NCBI GenBank assembly: GCA_946122785.1
Contig: CAMGYJ010000004.1
Location: 21,647,684 to 21,711,683, forward strand
Source of the DNA: Linum tenue
Lineage: Eukaryota; Streptophyta; Magnoliopsida; Malpighiales; Linaceae
Direction: 5' to 3'
DNA: 64,000 bases
Shown here: piece by piece, positions 43,038 through 56,700 of the stretch
Layout: every line of letters starts with the position of its first letter
Numbering within the stretch: the stretch's first letter is position 1
Made by a program: the position numbers and the translations under genes
Notes under the pieces: generated by a model
Told to the model about the DNA's origin: nothing
The model's input: the letters and a program-made list of their open reading frames with translations, nothing else
Database searches by the model: none

Positions 43038-46000
43038 TGTCGCAACCGCCCCTCCGAATCGGGGTATCGCTCGCGTCACGCACAGAGTCGCCATCGACCG
43101 CGCTTTGGGTTGGGTCGAACACCCATTTCCGGTTTTGTTATTTAGGTTAAAACCAGAAATCTGGTCTGCGAATTTTAGGTTTATGGGTTCGGGAGTACGA
43201 TTACGTGTGGGGAAGTGTATTCACACCCCACAACGCCCCAAATGGGTACTACTTAAATCGATAAGTTTTTAAGGGTTGGGTGTATTATTATTTGTGATTT
43301 ATTTGTGTATTTTAAGCGTAATATTTGATTATTTTAATTATTTTGAATGTAAATGTTTAGAGTCCGATTAGCGTAAATTTTGAATTTAAAGTTACAGATT
43401 TTTCACGTCTATTGACGTAAAAAATGGTTTTTAGATTGGTTGGACTCGAACCAATTGGTTGCCTACGTACACGAGCTAATCGGGATCAAAGTCCACGTAG
43501 TTCGATTAAATTGATAGATTTTGAAAGAGGAAACCTAACACTTTCTATTGATCATGTTTAAGGTTTTAATATTGAGATTTCGTAGGAAATGTATTTTGAT
43601 TATTTGATTGTGTAATTGGATGATTATTGATCTTGAAAGAATTTTGATTTGAAAGACTATCAACGGTCTATTTACGATGATTTTATACTAAGGGAATTTT
43701 TGGGAAATGTATATATAAAGAGTAAGGACAACAAACTGACATTCATAAATCATAAATCAACATGGCTGAATTAATAGGAAATTTCAGACGTACTAAAAAG
43801 GAGCATAGTGAAGCTAGACCAGGGTGCGAGATTCATGTCTTGAGCATTCGTTCGAATTAAAATCAAGCGGATGGATCTGTTGGGCAACGAATTAATACAA
43901 ATCTAGATGATTAATCAATCTAATTAGTAATATTAAGCGTGCAAGTCTGGGATTCAATTCTCGGGGTGCTATTGTTTTATCTTTTCGCAAAGAGAGAGAC
44001 CAGAGGGTAGCGGGTAAATTTTAAGTCAAACGAGGGGCACTTTAGTCGTTTTCAGGGCGAGGGTAAGGGGGTTTAGAGACCAAAACCAACGTGGCCGCCT
44101 AAACCTCTCTGCTTCCTTCTTTTTTTAATCCATCTTCCCTCCCTCTCTCCCCTCCTCTCTGGTAGACGACGAGAAATGAAGCAAGGCCAAACGACGACGA
44201 CAGCGGCGATTGAAATCGTCGGCATCGGAAGTAAGAGATGATTCTTTGCTTGCATTTCGGATTTGGGGGGGTTGCATGTCTGATTTTCTGGTTTGATTTA
44301 GAAGTTTGGGGGAATTTTAGGGTTCTGACCCTTTTATGTTGTTTCGTTTAGGGATTTGTTCTCGATCAAGGGAAGGGAGAACGAGGGTCGTCGCCCTCGA
44401 AAGACTTACCGGTGATGGGCACGGCGGCGGTTCTGGGTATCACCGACAGTGAGGGTAAGAGGGTTTTTTTCGCTTGCATGTCGCATTTGGAGGCTCGGTT
44501 TTATTTAAGGGTCTTGACCCTTCTTGTTTGTGCGTTTTTTGAGGGAGGTCGGAACAGAAGGAAAAGGATCGAAAGGGGTGGCCACTGGCGAGCCCGACGA
44601 TGGAAAGCGAACGAGGAGCAAAGGAAAGCATGGACCGCCGAGAGCTTTGCCGCCAACCAACGGTGGGTGGGCATGGTGAGTTCTGTCTGGTTTTTGTTAT
44701 TAATGAGTTTTGGGTCCTGAGGGATTCATGGTGACTGTTTTGGGTGGAAATATGGTTGTTTGGAGCTTTTTGTGATTGTTTTACTGTAGCTTAGAGAGTG
44801 GATTTTAGTTGCTGTCATAACGTTTTTTTATGATTGGTTTAATCACGTGAATCGGTTTTTGGTGATTGCGATGGTTTTTGCTAATAAATTGTATGTACCA
44901 AATCTGTTCTTGATTGCTTAATTTGGATTTTAGCTTAGTTACTTATATAGTGGAGCACACCCGATAAAAATAAAGTGATCAAGACAAGAACATGAAAGAA
45001 AACGAATCGGGTTTTCTGTTTTTAATATGGAAGTGCTAAATAAAAAAGAAGATAACATAGTATAAGTTTAATTGAGATGATAGATGAAACGTATAGTTAT
45101 GCATCTATTAGTAGATTAGTAATTATAGAAAAAATATACATAACTATAAGTTAGTTATCTCAACAGGAAGAAAGCTAACTTGAATCAAAATACATGAATA
45201 CTATTTAGTTTAAAACTAGGTGAACTAATGATGATTATAGTAAGTAATTGGATTATAAATGTTAATTGCTTGAAAGGAAAAGATATTTAGATTTGATCCC
45301 TTTTAAGGTGTTTAGATCGACTTGATTTAAGGCAAGGTGATGGCTTTGTATTCTTGAAATTGGGTGTTCATGGTGGGTGCAATTCTGGAAACTTTTTGGG
45401 TGAACGGGACATGAACTTATGAACCTGAGTTTTGAGGTTTTTTTATACTTGGTGGCGTTTATGATGAAACTGGTTTTGGAAATAGTGTTGTGTTTATGGT
45501 TTGAAGTTTGGTGAGTTCATATGGGGTTTGAATCTGGAATTTTATGGGTTTTTTTGTGGATTTGAACCGATGATTTGAGAGGTTATTGGGTTCGAACCTA
45601 TTTCTGCTTTTGGACGGAGCTTGATGACATGGTTTTTATGTTGAAGCTTGTGTTGGAATTGTTATACGGTATTGATGGTGTTTTTTCATTAGTATGATGA
45701 GTAGAGAAAGAAGTGTAGATATAGATTATAGCATATGGTGTATAATAATATACAAGAGCTTAAAGGAAACTAATAATTATAAATAGCTGAATGACTATTG
45801 AAAGGGATTGAAAATATGATTGCTTGAAGTTGATCTCACTTGATTTCTTGTAAGACCATTTTATGAAAGAAAGTCAGAAGTAGGATGACAAGGAGGTTGA
45901 CGAATGATATGATAGTAGGGTTTTGTTTTAGTAATCTTGTGGCTCGTAGCTTGGTGATGATTCTGACTTTTTCCCTGGCTCCTTCGGGTTCGACTTGCTG

Positions 46001-47039
46001 CCTTTCTGCTGCTTCCTTCCTTCCTTTCTAGTTTTTGTTGTTGTTATTGAGTATCTCGTGTGTGGTGTGTGTGTGTGTGGCTACAAAGAAAAGGAGGGAG
46101 GAGTGGAATGGAAGTGTTGCTTCTGTGTTTTTTTATTTGTACGAAAGAGCGGTGAGTGGAGTCTGATTTTTTGTAATCTGTCTTTTCAGTCTTTAGCGAG
46201 GCAAGAAGAAGATGAAGAAGAGGAGTTGAAGGGAAGCCCCTCTCGTTTAGAGAGGTGGAAAGGAAGTATGAAGAAGAAGAAGTGGGTAGCTCTCTGTTTT
46301 TTTGTAACTTGAAAGAAAGGAGGAGGAAAAGAAGAAGAAGAAGAAGAAGAAGAGAATGAGTTTTTTGTTCTTCTGGTTGTTGTTCAGAGGGGAAAGAAGT
46401 CTTCCTCTATTTTTTTTTCAGTCCCCTTCGAAGAAGACGGAGCAGATTTTTTATAGATAAGGGAAGCTTGTTCTCCAAGCTTGCAACAGCAACAGTTTGG
46501 GTAAGATCGGTCATGGTTTGGGTCGGACCGGTCTGGATTTGGTCAGACTTGACCGGGTTGATTGACTTGACTTTTGTTGAGTGAATTGACCAGTTGACTT
46601 TGGCTTTGGATTTTGATTTTGGCCTATATTTTCTGATTGTAATTATTATAATGTTTTTTATTTAGCTAAGTGTGTAATTATTGTTTAATGAGAAAAACAA
46701 ACAATTTCATTCATCATTCCCAAATCAAGCCCCAAATTCTCGCAAACCTAATGCCTAAAAGCAACTCATTAGTTACAATTTTTGTTTAACCAAACCAACA
46801 TTGTCAAATCGTGTAAAACAAGACTCATGACTCAAATTAGATTTCATTAGATGGGATCTCTAGCCGTAGATTTGCTATTGCAAATCTTGTCAATTCACGA
46901 ACTAATACACTCTCCTTCAGCGCCTCAAATATGGTTTTAATTGGAAAGATGTATGCGATTCGCAATAGTCAATTTTGAACAAACTAAGATCTCTCTAGTT
47001 AGTTATATGTTTCTACCCGGACAAAATGCGGTGTCTACA
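43038..47039 (-). repeat. LTR of element K (3' LTR in element orientation)
   Basis: 4002 bp, nearly identical to 53723-57737. It contains a (GAA)n microsatellite near 46331 with 7 units; the partner LTR has 11. Short open stretches (e.g. 44412-44720) are preserved in both copies simply because the LTRs are recent; none shows a known domain. No further gene is seen. Confidence 0.9.
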
Positions 47040-47254
47040 GTTGCCCCCATTTGTATGCCTCTCAGTTTAGAGATGTATACAAAATTCCCTTAAGCACCAC
47101 ATTTTGACAGTGCTTGGGATGAGTCTACTATTTGGTAACAACGATCCATTCAAAATGTTTGGAATAAAACTAGCTAAACAAGTTGAAAGATGGTATAAGA
47201 AAGCACTCAAGTTGTCCGGGATGTAACAAAATGAACAAATTGAATGAAAATGCA

Positions 47255-47940
47255 ATCATAATGTTCGGGGTGTGACATGCTAAGCATTTATTGACTGCAA
47301 CTCGATAGGGTAGTTCGGGATATGACACTCTAGACATTTTTTAAACAATGCGATAAAGTTGTTCGGGGTATGACATGCTAAACATTTGTTGATGGCAAAG
47401 CTCTCGGGTTGTCCGGGATATAACACGCTAGACATTTTTGGACAATGCATCAAATTGTTCGGGGTATGATATGCTAAACATTTATTGATGGCAAAGCTCT
47501 AAGGTTGTCCGGGATATGACACGCTAGACATTTTAATAGACAATGCAATCAAATTGTTCGGGGTATGATATGCTAAACATTTATTGATGGCATAGCTTAA
47601 GGGGTTGTCCGGGATATAACACGCTAGACATTTGTACTGACAAGGCAATCAAATTTGTTCAGGGTAAGACATACTAAACATTTACTGATTCCAAAGCTCT
47701 AGGGTTGTCTGGGATATGACATGCTAGACATTTTTACTGACAATGCAATCAAACTATTCGGGGTATGACATGCTAAACATATATTGATGGCAATGCTATA
47801 GGGTTGTCCGGGATATGACGCGCTAGACATTTTAACAAACAATGCAATCAAACTGTTCGGGGTATTACATGCTAAACATTTATTGATGGCAATGTTATAG
47901 GGTTGTCGGGGATATCACATGCTAGACATTTTAAGGCATG
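47255..47940. repeat. ~100-bp tandem repeats in element K
   Basis: About seven units. Each holds two ~50-bp half-units: 'ttcggggtatgacatgctaa' and 'ttgtccgggatatgacacgc', each followed by a related 'acattt' segment. Internal to the LTR element and non-coding. Confidence 0.8.
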
Positions 47941-48104
47941 GTGATAATGAGTATGAGAGTGTTTTGTGAGATAATCATGAGACGAGTAATGTTTAATGAA
48001 TGATAATGTCGTGTTATGAAAGATATGTGATGGGGGGGGGGGAGAGTGTGATATAGCAATGATTTTGGTTTCTTTTATTCTTGTAGTAATGTAGTCTAAT
48101 TTGA

Positions 48105-48765
48105 ATTTTTGTGACAGTATAGACTGGTTTGGTCTTTGTCTCGTGGCGGTATAGCCTGATTTGGGTGTGCTCCCATAGCAATATAGTCTGATTTGGGTAT
48201 GTTATCTCTCATGCGGTATAGCTTGGTTTGGATTTTCTAGCCCCGATATATCCTGGTTTGGGTGTGCTTCTTGTTGCGGTATAGCCCGATTTGTGTTTTT
48301 ATCCATGGCGGTATAGCCTGATTTTGGTTTTTGTATGGCGGTATAGCCTGTTTTTTTTTTAATGGCGGTATAGCCTTCTTTGATTTTCGTATGGCGGTAT
48401 AGCCTGTGTTTGATTTCTTGTGGTCGAGTGGAGGTATAGCCTGATTTGGGTTTTGTGGTCTCGTAGCGGTATAGCCTGATTTGGTTCTATCTTGTTCCCA
48501 TGGCAGTGTAGCCTGATTTGGGGTTTTGTGGTCCCGTGGCAGTATAGCCTGATTTGGTTATCTTTTTCCCATGGCAGTATAGCCTGATTTGATTTTTGTG
48601 GTCACGTGGCGGTATAGCCTGATTTGGTTCTATCTTGTTCCCATGGCAGTGTAGCCTGAACAGGATTTTTGTTCGTGGCGATATAGCCTGATTTAAAGTT
48701 TTTCGTGGCGGTATAGCCTGTTTGATCATGTGTATCATGGCGGTAAAATTCACGAGGACATGTGA
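48105..48765. repeat. Minisatellite with GCGGTATAGCCTGATTTGG core
   Basis: About 20 copies of a ~19-bp core at irregular spacing (27-40 bp), with T-rich spacers. On the minus strand (sense of K) the core reads CCAAATCAGGCTATACCGC. One minus-strand frame stays open across part of it (48487-48819), giving a repetitive peptide, but start context and homology are lacking. Confidence 0.85.
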
Positions 48766-51635
48766 AAGTTTATCTCGATATAGAGTTGTGTTCTTGACAT
48801 GAGTTGTTGAATCAAGCAATTTGTTGAGTCTAGGTAGATCTTATGTATGTGTCGAACTTGACTTTAGTAAAGATTGTCTGAACTTTGTATTGGTGGGGGA
48901 ATGCAAGTAGCTGTATGATGTGATATATGTTGATGAAAATGTAGGTTCACTTTAAGTGAATTTTGAGAATGATTGATGTGCATTCGAAAGTTACGCCATA
49001 TGATGTATGTGAAGTGCATTTGAAAAAGGTTGTATGATGAGTTATGTAAGGATGTCTTGAAGGGTATGCAAAGGAAAGAGCATAATCCCTAATCACGGTC
49101 TTGTTATTTTTGTCATGAACTCTCTTATATTGATCATCCATAAGGAAACTATGGCATTCCCCTTTAGTAAGCTTGATCCTTAGCGGTGCTCGCAATAGAG
49201 TAACATGGGTTTAGCTGGCAGGTTCATTCTTCCTTTGGCGTGTCATTATCTTGCGGAAATGGGCTTGCAGTATACTACTTCCTCTTTGTCTGTTAGTGAG
49301 CCAAATGTGTGTCACTTCTGGAGATTGATGGAAGGATGGTCCCCTGCTTTCTCCAACTTGGACACTGGTGCTTGAGTGGCTAATGTGTTAGCCATATGGT
49401 TTTCAATATATGTGCATGGTGAATTGGTTATGTAGGAGGATTTTGTAGCATGGTGGTTTGGGGATATGTGCTCCCTTAGCTTGATTGATATTCTTGCTAT
49501 GAGAGTATGTCGTGCTTGGCTAAGAGGAATTTTTTTTATCTCGGGGTATTATCTTGTTGATTTCGGTTTTCTAGACATGCTTGATTGATTTCACTAAGAG
49601 GTATGATGTACAATTCGTTGAAGGATAGTTTGATTAATAGGTTGGGTAGCTTGGAATGATTCAGAATATCTGAGATTCCCCATTTACTCATGAGTTGATG
49701 GACTTGGAGAACCACTTCATGGGTATTTGAACTGCTTCTACTCCGGGTCTTCTCACCTTGCCCCCGTAGATATGTTACTTGTTTTCCTCTTTTCGAAACA
49801 AAATGTGACTTTTACCAATCTTGACTTAATATGAATGCAACACAGTTGGGAAATTCTCATTTGAGAAAGTATGATGAGAATATGATTTTAGAAATCAAAG
49901 CCTCGCTTGAGGGAAGTGTGTGCAATATGAGAAAAAGATTTCTTGTGTGTTAATTGCCACATTGTTTAAAAACTTTTTTTCCATAAGCCAAGCCATGAGA
50001 ATATTCATAAGCCCTCGTTCTCATTCTCACTCTCAGTTTCACTCTCACTCAATCGTATGGGTGCTTCGAGTTTACGATACTTCAGCTACTATCAAGATTC
50101 TTGTCACCATATTGGGGGACAAATGTGCTTAAGGTATAGGTTTGTTGATCACGGAGAGTTCAGGTGACCTCAATATAGCCCCGTCATGTGAGTTCTAGAA
50201 CTTTCATGGAAGGAGGCTCTTGTAAGTAGGAGTCGCTATGTCTTGGGAAGCTGAATTTCTCAAATAAATGATGGATAAATGAGTCTCACATCCTTCATCT
50301 TCTAAAGTTTCCTGCTGAGGGATTCTGACTTGCCCCCAAAGCATGAAGTTGGCAGATCGATATATGAGATCTTTATTGAGGATATCTCATTCTCCTTGAG
50401 AATGGTGGCTATCTTGGGTATCTTTGTGGACATGTCTTCACTCAAGTTGCCCCATTGTCTAGAAATTTTGGTTTTGGAGGTAAGCTCGATTAGGGAAGTA
50501 ATTGAGGTAATTTGAGTAGAACTCTTCTCATTTTTTGAGGTCCTTGTTTTTACTCAAAAGGATGGATAAAAGAGGTCTTGGTACGATACATGCTTCGAAT
50601 TCTCTTTGGTTATCAAAATAATAAATGTTGAAGACCCTTGTGTAGCGCAAGCATGGATCTTGAACTATTATTATCATGGTGGTTTTTGTTTATCTTGAAA
50701 AGGAGAGTTCAAGTTATGGAAAATGTGGATGATCATGGAGTGGATTTTAGATCAGGCAGGCATTCTTCTCTTGGGTGCCCCATCTTATTCAAGTTTACTT
50801 GTGTCATTTCTTCAGGCTTGGCAAACGAATACTCTTCATTTGGATAGGTGATTAATTTGATGACTAGCCCCCGCAGGAGTGTGTAGACAGGTTGGTTGAG
50901 AGAATGAATCTACATCGCTTTTGTGACCACGTTGATGGTAGACTCGAAATCATCCTTTTGGCATTTTAGAAAAGGTATTCAATAACCTTCACTCGTGACT
51001 AGTTTGAGTAATTATGACTTCAAGCGCTAGTTCATGGGTATCTAGCATGTAAGTCCCACGAGCTTTTTTCTGTTTTTTATTTTGATTTTCTTTTCTTTCC
51101 TTTTTGGCTTCTTTTTTTGCTCTCTTTTTTCTGGGACTTACTCGGTTTTGCTATGCCCCACATACATAATGCTACTTTGAAGCTTTTGATTTTTGTTTAC
51201 GAGCATCAATTTGTTAGGATATTTGTCAATATATCAATCTTTGTGAGTGGTCCTCCTTGTTGGCTAGGCCAATTGGCCATTCCTTTCTTGAAGAAGAGAA
51301 ATATCTGATGCCGGCACATATTGTTTGAATGCTTTTTCTGCTTGAATAGCCCACAATTCGAATTTAGGCATGTAGGCATTTGGACAACAAGGCTTTTTGT
51401 CTTCTAAAAACCTCAACTAATGATTTGAGTTTGTCAAATTGGATCATTCAACCTCCTCAATCTTCTGGCCCCTAGGGCTTTGTGAGAATTTGGCTATTAT
51501 GATTTCGGCATATTGGTGCTTATGAACCATGATTTGGCTACTCAATCTCCTTTCTAGTCAAGCCTTGATTTGATAAAGGAGATTGGTTATGGTAGTGACA
51601 AGCTTCTACAAGTAGCCTAGTGTCGTATCCCCGTT
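48766..51635. other. Internal region of element K without recognised coding
   Basis: No gag, protease, RT or integrase blocks seen on either strand. A/T-rich with T-runs. Short frames such as 51117-51308 are explained by low complexity. Confidence 0.5.
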
Positions 51636-51830
51636 ACACCCTTGACTATTTAGCTCACATAATTCGTGGACACTAGTGGGGTAATTAACTCTCAACACCA
51701 ATGGGGTGCTCAAGCTCTCGATATCAATAAGGTGTGAACAGTCTGATTATTAGTGGGGTGCAAAAGTTTTGACACTCAAGAAGTGTTTATAATCACTCAA
51801 CACCAGTGGGGTGCTTATGGTTGCTTAATA
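51636..51830. repeat. Short repeats with CACCAATGGGGTGCTC core
   Basis: About six degenerate copies of 'acaccagtggggtgct' spaced roughly 30-40 bp, at 51669, 51698, 51725, 51752, 51775 and 51806. The third tandem-repeat zone of element K. Confidence 0.6.
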
Positions 51831-52099
51831 TGAACATCTCATAGCTTAACTTGAAAATATGTAATGCATTTTTATGGTTCCCATTTTTAGAGAAAACAAG
51901 GTGATCTTAAAGTTTTTGGAAAAGATGCTCATCATTTTGAAAAGAGAAGGACCATTGATGCAAACATCTAAATAAAGATTGATAGTAGTCACACATGTTT
52001 TGAATAGGTGGAAATGCAAATGACATTTATTCTTCAACAAAGGTTGATACATTGCTTCAACATAGTAGAATATATCAACATTTGTTTGATAAGGATAAA

Positions 52100-52922
52100 G
52101 TCTTGAGTCAAACATTATCTCTTGGCATGTTCACTTATCTTCATGAGTTGGGAATGGGGTTTCGTTGATGCTTTGATGCTTGGCTTCCTGTTCAAACTTC
52201 AATCGTCCGACTTTCACCATTTCTTGTACCCTTATCTTCAATGCATTGCAATTTTCCACCGAGTGTCCCGTTACCGGAATAATAATCACATTGTCTATCA
52301 ACTCTGTACCATCTTGGATATGGAGGTTGCAGAGTCTCGCCCGACACAGGAGTGATTAGTCGATCTTGGAGCAATTGAGGGAAAAGTTTCGCATATGTGA
52401 GTGGGATAGGATCAAATTTATTTTTTTGTTTCCTTGGGATAATGCGGTCTCGATTACCCCCTTCTCGTGGCAATTTCTTCATATTTGGGATTGTTGGTAG
52501 GATGGTATAGTTTGGTGGTTGCAGTACTGGTGTTGTAGTTGCGACATATGAGCGAGCTCGATTGGTATGGGGCCGATAGTTCCAAGTTTTATTGATGACT
52601 CCCCTCTATCTCTTGACATTGTATTGCCCACACAATCTTCTTGTTTTTCTGAAATTCGCAGCTCACTGTGCTTTGATTCTTCTACATCTTCCAAGTCATG
52701 CACAACCTTTAAGGCTATATTGTTTTGCTTATCATTTGATGTTTCTTTGTTGCGTGGTTGGCACAAGTTCTTGTCATCAAATAACATATCACCATTTTTC
52801 ACTTCCATTGAATACTCCTTGTTTGTCAAAATCTTCAAAATCACGCTAACTTCCTCCTTCATGCCCTCGAGTGCTATGACCCTTCTTTTAATGTCGTCCA
52901 ATTCCTTCTGGATTGACTCCAC
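52100..52922 (-). pseudogene. Tat-type gag remnant of element K
   Basis: The minus-strand frame from 52922 begins MESIQKELDDIKRRVIALEG, a coiled-coil-like N-terminus. A second frame overlapping by four bases (from 52482) contains KFDPIPLTYAKLFPQLLQDR, then LQPPYPRWYRVDRQCDYYSG. This is the conserved segment before and within the zinc knuckle of Tat/Ogre-type gag. The knuckle reads CDYYSGNGTLGGKLQC, with the expected His missing. A further block VQEMVKVGRLKFEQEA and INETPFPTHE lies beyond a frame change near 52240. Gag is therefore broken and partial; particle proteins must come from elsewhere for this element to move. Confidence 0.7.
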
Positions 52923-53700
52923 GATGAACTCAGTCTTGGATCTTGGTGCAGTACTTAAGGGTTAGACGTTTTCCTCGTGGATGAGCAACCTTAGAGAATC
53001 CCAATTTTGTTAAGTCGTTTCATGGTTCTAAATGAGAAGAATGCATGATGGTTATGCTCAATGGTATGATTGTAAATACGAAGTATTTTTTCGGTGGATG
53101 CATATGTACTTTGTAACATGATTAATATGAATGAATGAAGAAATAATGGTGTAATGAGTTTAAATTTTTTTCACACATACAAATAAATTACTGTTATTCA
53201 CGAATGATTTGCAAAACACACATTCCACGTGTAAGCGAGACAAGAGCTGATCATAAGATAAATTCTTACACAAACTTTGCCTTTATTGAGGTAAACCTAA
53301 GGTATTTTGGCAGCATAACATAGGTTTTTGGGTAGGCTCTGGGATAAGTGCGGTTTAGGTAGTTTCTAAGCAAACTATATGCTGGGCGCGGATCTTAAGG
53401 AATTAGGCTCCCAAGTTGTACCACACTATAACCCTTTCGAGTTTAGCACGATACCTCAAATCATCCTCGGATTTGAGTTCAACGTGGTTGGGAAGTTTCA
53501 CATTTCCCCTACTATTATAGGAGTCACGGTACTTTCTTCCTTTTTTTTCTATAAGGACGACTCGGGTATAGAGCTCTATGCATGAATACAAACAATTAAA
53601 TACGACATAAATTTAAAGAACAAAGAATATAGTAAACACATAACACTCATTAAGAAATTAAGAAAAGCTTATCGGTTGTTAATGTAGTTTGACTCTCGTA

Positions 53701-53721
53701 TGGTCCCCAGCGGAGTCGCCA
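53701..53721 (-). other. PBS of element K
   Basis: Minus strand TGGCGACTCCGCTGGGGACC begins one base after the 5' LTR end. It has the TGG start of a primer site, but I did not match it to a particular tRNA. The same type of site is common in Tat-lineage and LARD-type plant elements. Confidence 0.65.
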
Positions 53722-53722
53722 C

Positions 53723-56700
53723 TGTCGCAACCGCCCCTCCGAATCGAGGTATCGCTCGCGTCACGCACAGAGTCGCCATCGACCGCGCTTTGGGTTGGGT
53801 CGAACACCCATTTCCGGTTTTGTTATTTAGGTTAAAACCAGAAATCTGGTCTGTGAATTTTAGGTTTATGGGTTCGGGAGTACGATTACGTGTGGGGAAG
53901 TGTATTCACACCCCACAACGCCCCAAATGGGTACTACTTAAATCGATAAGTTTTTAAGGGTTGGGTGTATTATTATTTGTGATTTATTTGTGTATTTTAA
54001 GCGTAATATTTGATTATTTTAATTATTTTGAATGTAAATGTTTAGAGTCCGATTAGCGTAAATTTTGAATTTAAAGTTACAGATTTTTCACGTCTATTGA
54101 CGTAAAAAATGGTTTTTAGATTGGTTGGACTCGAACCAATTGGTTGCCTACGTACCCGAGCTAATCGGGATCAAAGTCCACGTAGTTCGATTAAATTGAT
54201 AGATTTTGAAAGAGGAAACCTAACACTTTCTATTGATCATGTTTAAGGTTTTAATATTGAGATTTCGTAGGAAATGTATTTTGATTATTTGATTGTGTAA
54301 TTGGATGATTATTGATCTTGAAAGAATTTTGATTTGAAAGACTATCAACGGTCTATTTACGATGATTTTATACTAAGGGACTTTTTGGGAAATGTATATA
54401 TAAAGAGTAAGGACAACAAACTGACATTCATAAATCATAAATCAACATGGCTGAATTAATAGGAAATTTCAGACGTACTAAAAAGGAGCATAGTGAAGCT
54501 AGACCAGGGTGCGAGATTCATGTCTTGAGCATTCGTTCGAATTAAAATCAAGCGGATGGATCTGTTGGACAACGAATTAATACAAATCTAGATGATTAAT
54601 CAATCTAATTAGTAATATTAAGCGTGCAAGTCTGGGATTCAATTCTCGGGGTGCTATTGTTTTATCTTTTCGCAAAGAGAGAGACCAGAGGGTAGCGGGT
54701 AAATTTTAAGTCAAACGAGGGGCACTTTAGTCGTTTTCAGGGCGAGGGTAAGGGGGTTTAGAGACCAAAACCAACGTGGCCGCCTAAACCTCTCTGCTTC
54801 CTTCTTTTTTTAATCCATCTTCCCTCCCTCTCTCCCCTCCTCTCTGGTAGACGACGAGAAATGAAGCAAGGCCAAACGACGACGACAGCGGCGATGGAAA
54901 TCGTCGGCATCGGAAGTAAGAGATGATTCTTTGCTTTCATTTCGGATTTGGGGGGGTTGCATGTCTGATTTTCTGGTTTGATTTAGAAGTTTGGGGGAAT
55001 TTTAGGGTTCTGACCCTTTTATGTTGTTTCGTTTAGGGATTTGTTCTCGATCAAGGGAAGGGAGAACGAGGGTCGTCGCCCTCGAAAGACTTACCGGTGA
55101 TGGGCACGGCGGCGGTTCTGGGTATCACCGACAGTGAGGGTAAGAGGGTTTTTTTCGCTTGCATGTCGCATTTGGAGGCTCGGTTTTATTTAAGGGTCTT
55201 GACCCTTCTTGTTTGTGCGTTTTTTGAGGGAGGTCGGAACAGAAGGAAAAGGATCGAAAGGGGTGGCCACTGGCGAGCCCGACGATGGAAAGCGAACGAG
55301 GAGCAAAGGAAAGCATGGACCGCCGAGAGCTTTGCCGCCAACCAACGGTGGGTGGGCATGGTGAGTTCTGTCTGGTTTTTGTTATTAATGAGTTTTGGGT
55401 CCTGAGGGATTCATGGTGACTGTTTTGGGTGGAAATATGGTTGTTTGGAGCTTTTTGTGATTGTTTTACTGTAGCTTAGAGAGTGGATTTTAGTTGCTGT
55501 CATAACGTTTTTTTATGATTGGTTTAATCACGTGAATCGGTTTTTGGTGATTGCGATGGTTTTTGCTAATAAATTGTATGTACCAAATCTGTTCTTGATT
55601 GCTTAATTTGGATTTTAGCTTAGTTACTTATATAGTGGAGCACACCCGATAAAAATAAAGTGATCAAGACAAGAACATGAAAGAAAACGAATCGGGTTTT
55701 CTGTTTTTAATATGGAAGTGCTAAATAAAAAAGAAGATAACATAGTATAAGTTTAATTGAGATGATAGATGAAACGTATAGTTATGCATCTATTAGTAGA
55801 TTAGTAATTATAGAAAAAATATACATAACTATAAGTTAGTTATCTCAACAGGAAGAAAGCTAACTTGAATCAAAATACATGAATACTATTTAGTTTAAAA
55901 CTAGGCGAACTAATGATGATTATAGTAAGTAATTGGATTATAAATGTTAATTGCTTGAAAGGAAAAGATATTTAGATTTGATCCCTTTTAAGGTGTTTAG
56001 ATCGACTTGATTTAAGGCAAGGTGATGGCTTTGTATTCTTGAAATTGGGTGTTCATGGTGGGTGCAATTCTGGAAACTTTTTGGGTGAACGGGACATGAA
56101 CTTATGAACCTGAGTTTTAAGGTTTTTTTTATACTTGGTGGCGTTTATGATGAAACTGGTTTTGGAAATAGTGTTGTGTTTATGGTTTGAAGTTTGGTGA
56201 GTTCATATGGGGTTTGAATCTGGAATTTTATGGGTTTTTTGTGGATTTGAACCGATGATTTGAGAGGTTATTGGGTTCGAACCTATTTCTGCTTTTGGAC
56301 GGAGCTTGATGACATGGTTTTTATGGTGAAGCTTGTGTTGGAATTGTTATACGGTATTGATGGTGTTTTTTCATTAGTATGATGAGTAGAGAAAGAAGTG
56401 TAGATATAGATTATAGCATATGGTGTATAATAATATACAAGAGCTTAAAGGAAACTAATAATTATAAATAGCTGAATGACTATTGAAAGGGATTGAAAAT
56501 ATGATTGCTTGAAGTTGATCTCACTTGATTTCTTGTAAGACCATTTTATGAAAGAAAGTCAGAAGTAGGATGACAAGGAGGTTGACGAATGATATGATAG
56601 TAGGGTTTTGTTTTAGTAATCTTGTGGCTCGTAGCTTGGTGATGATTCTGACTTTTTCCCTGGCTCCTTCGGGTTCGACTTGCTGCCTTTCTGCTGCTTC

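Noticed and set aside
43425..43500. tRNA-like text (GACTCGAACC antisense B-box) in the LTR of element K
   Set aside because: No foldable cloverleaf and no A-box at the right distance. It is repeated at 54105-54180 simply as part of the LTR.
44412..44720. Open frame starting MMGTAAVLG, present also at 55097-55405
   Set aside because: It lies in both LTRs of element K, so its duplication reflects the recent LTR copy, not conservation. No known domain.
47255..48765. Regularly repeated units resembling a CRISPR array
   Set aside because: Plant retrotransposon interior, irregular unit and spacer lengths, repeated 'spacers', and no cas-like genes.
48487..48819. Minus-strand repetitive peptide frame across the minisatellite
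   Set aside because: Open frame follows from the repeat unit's composition. No homology, no start context, and neighbouring repeats are closed.
51117..51308. Hydrophobic frame that could be a small membrane protein
   Set aside because: T-rich low complexity within the element K interior, no homology or supporting context.
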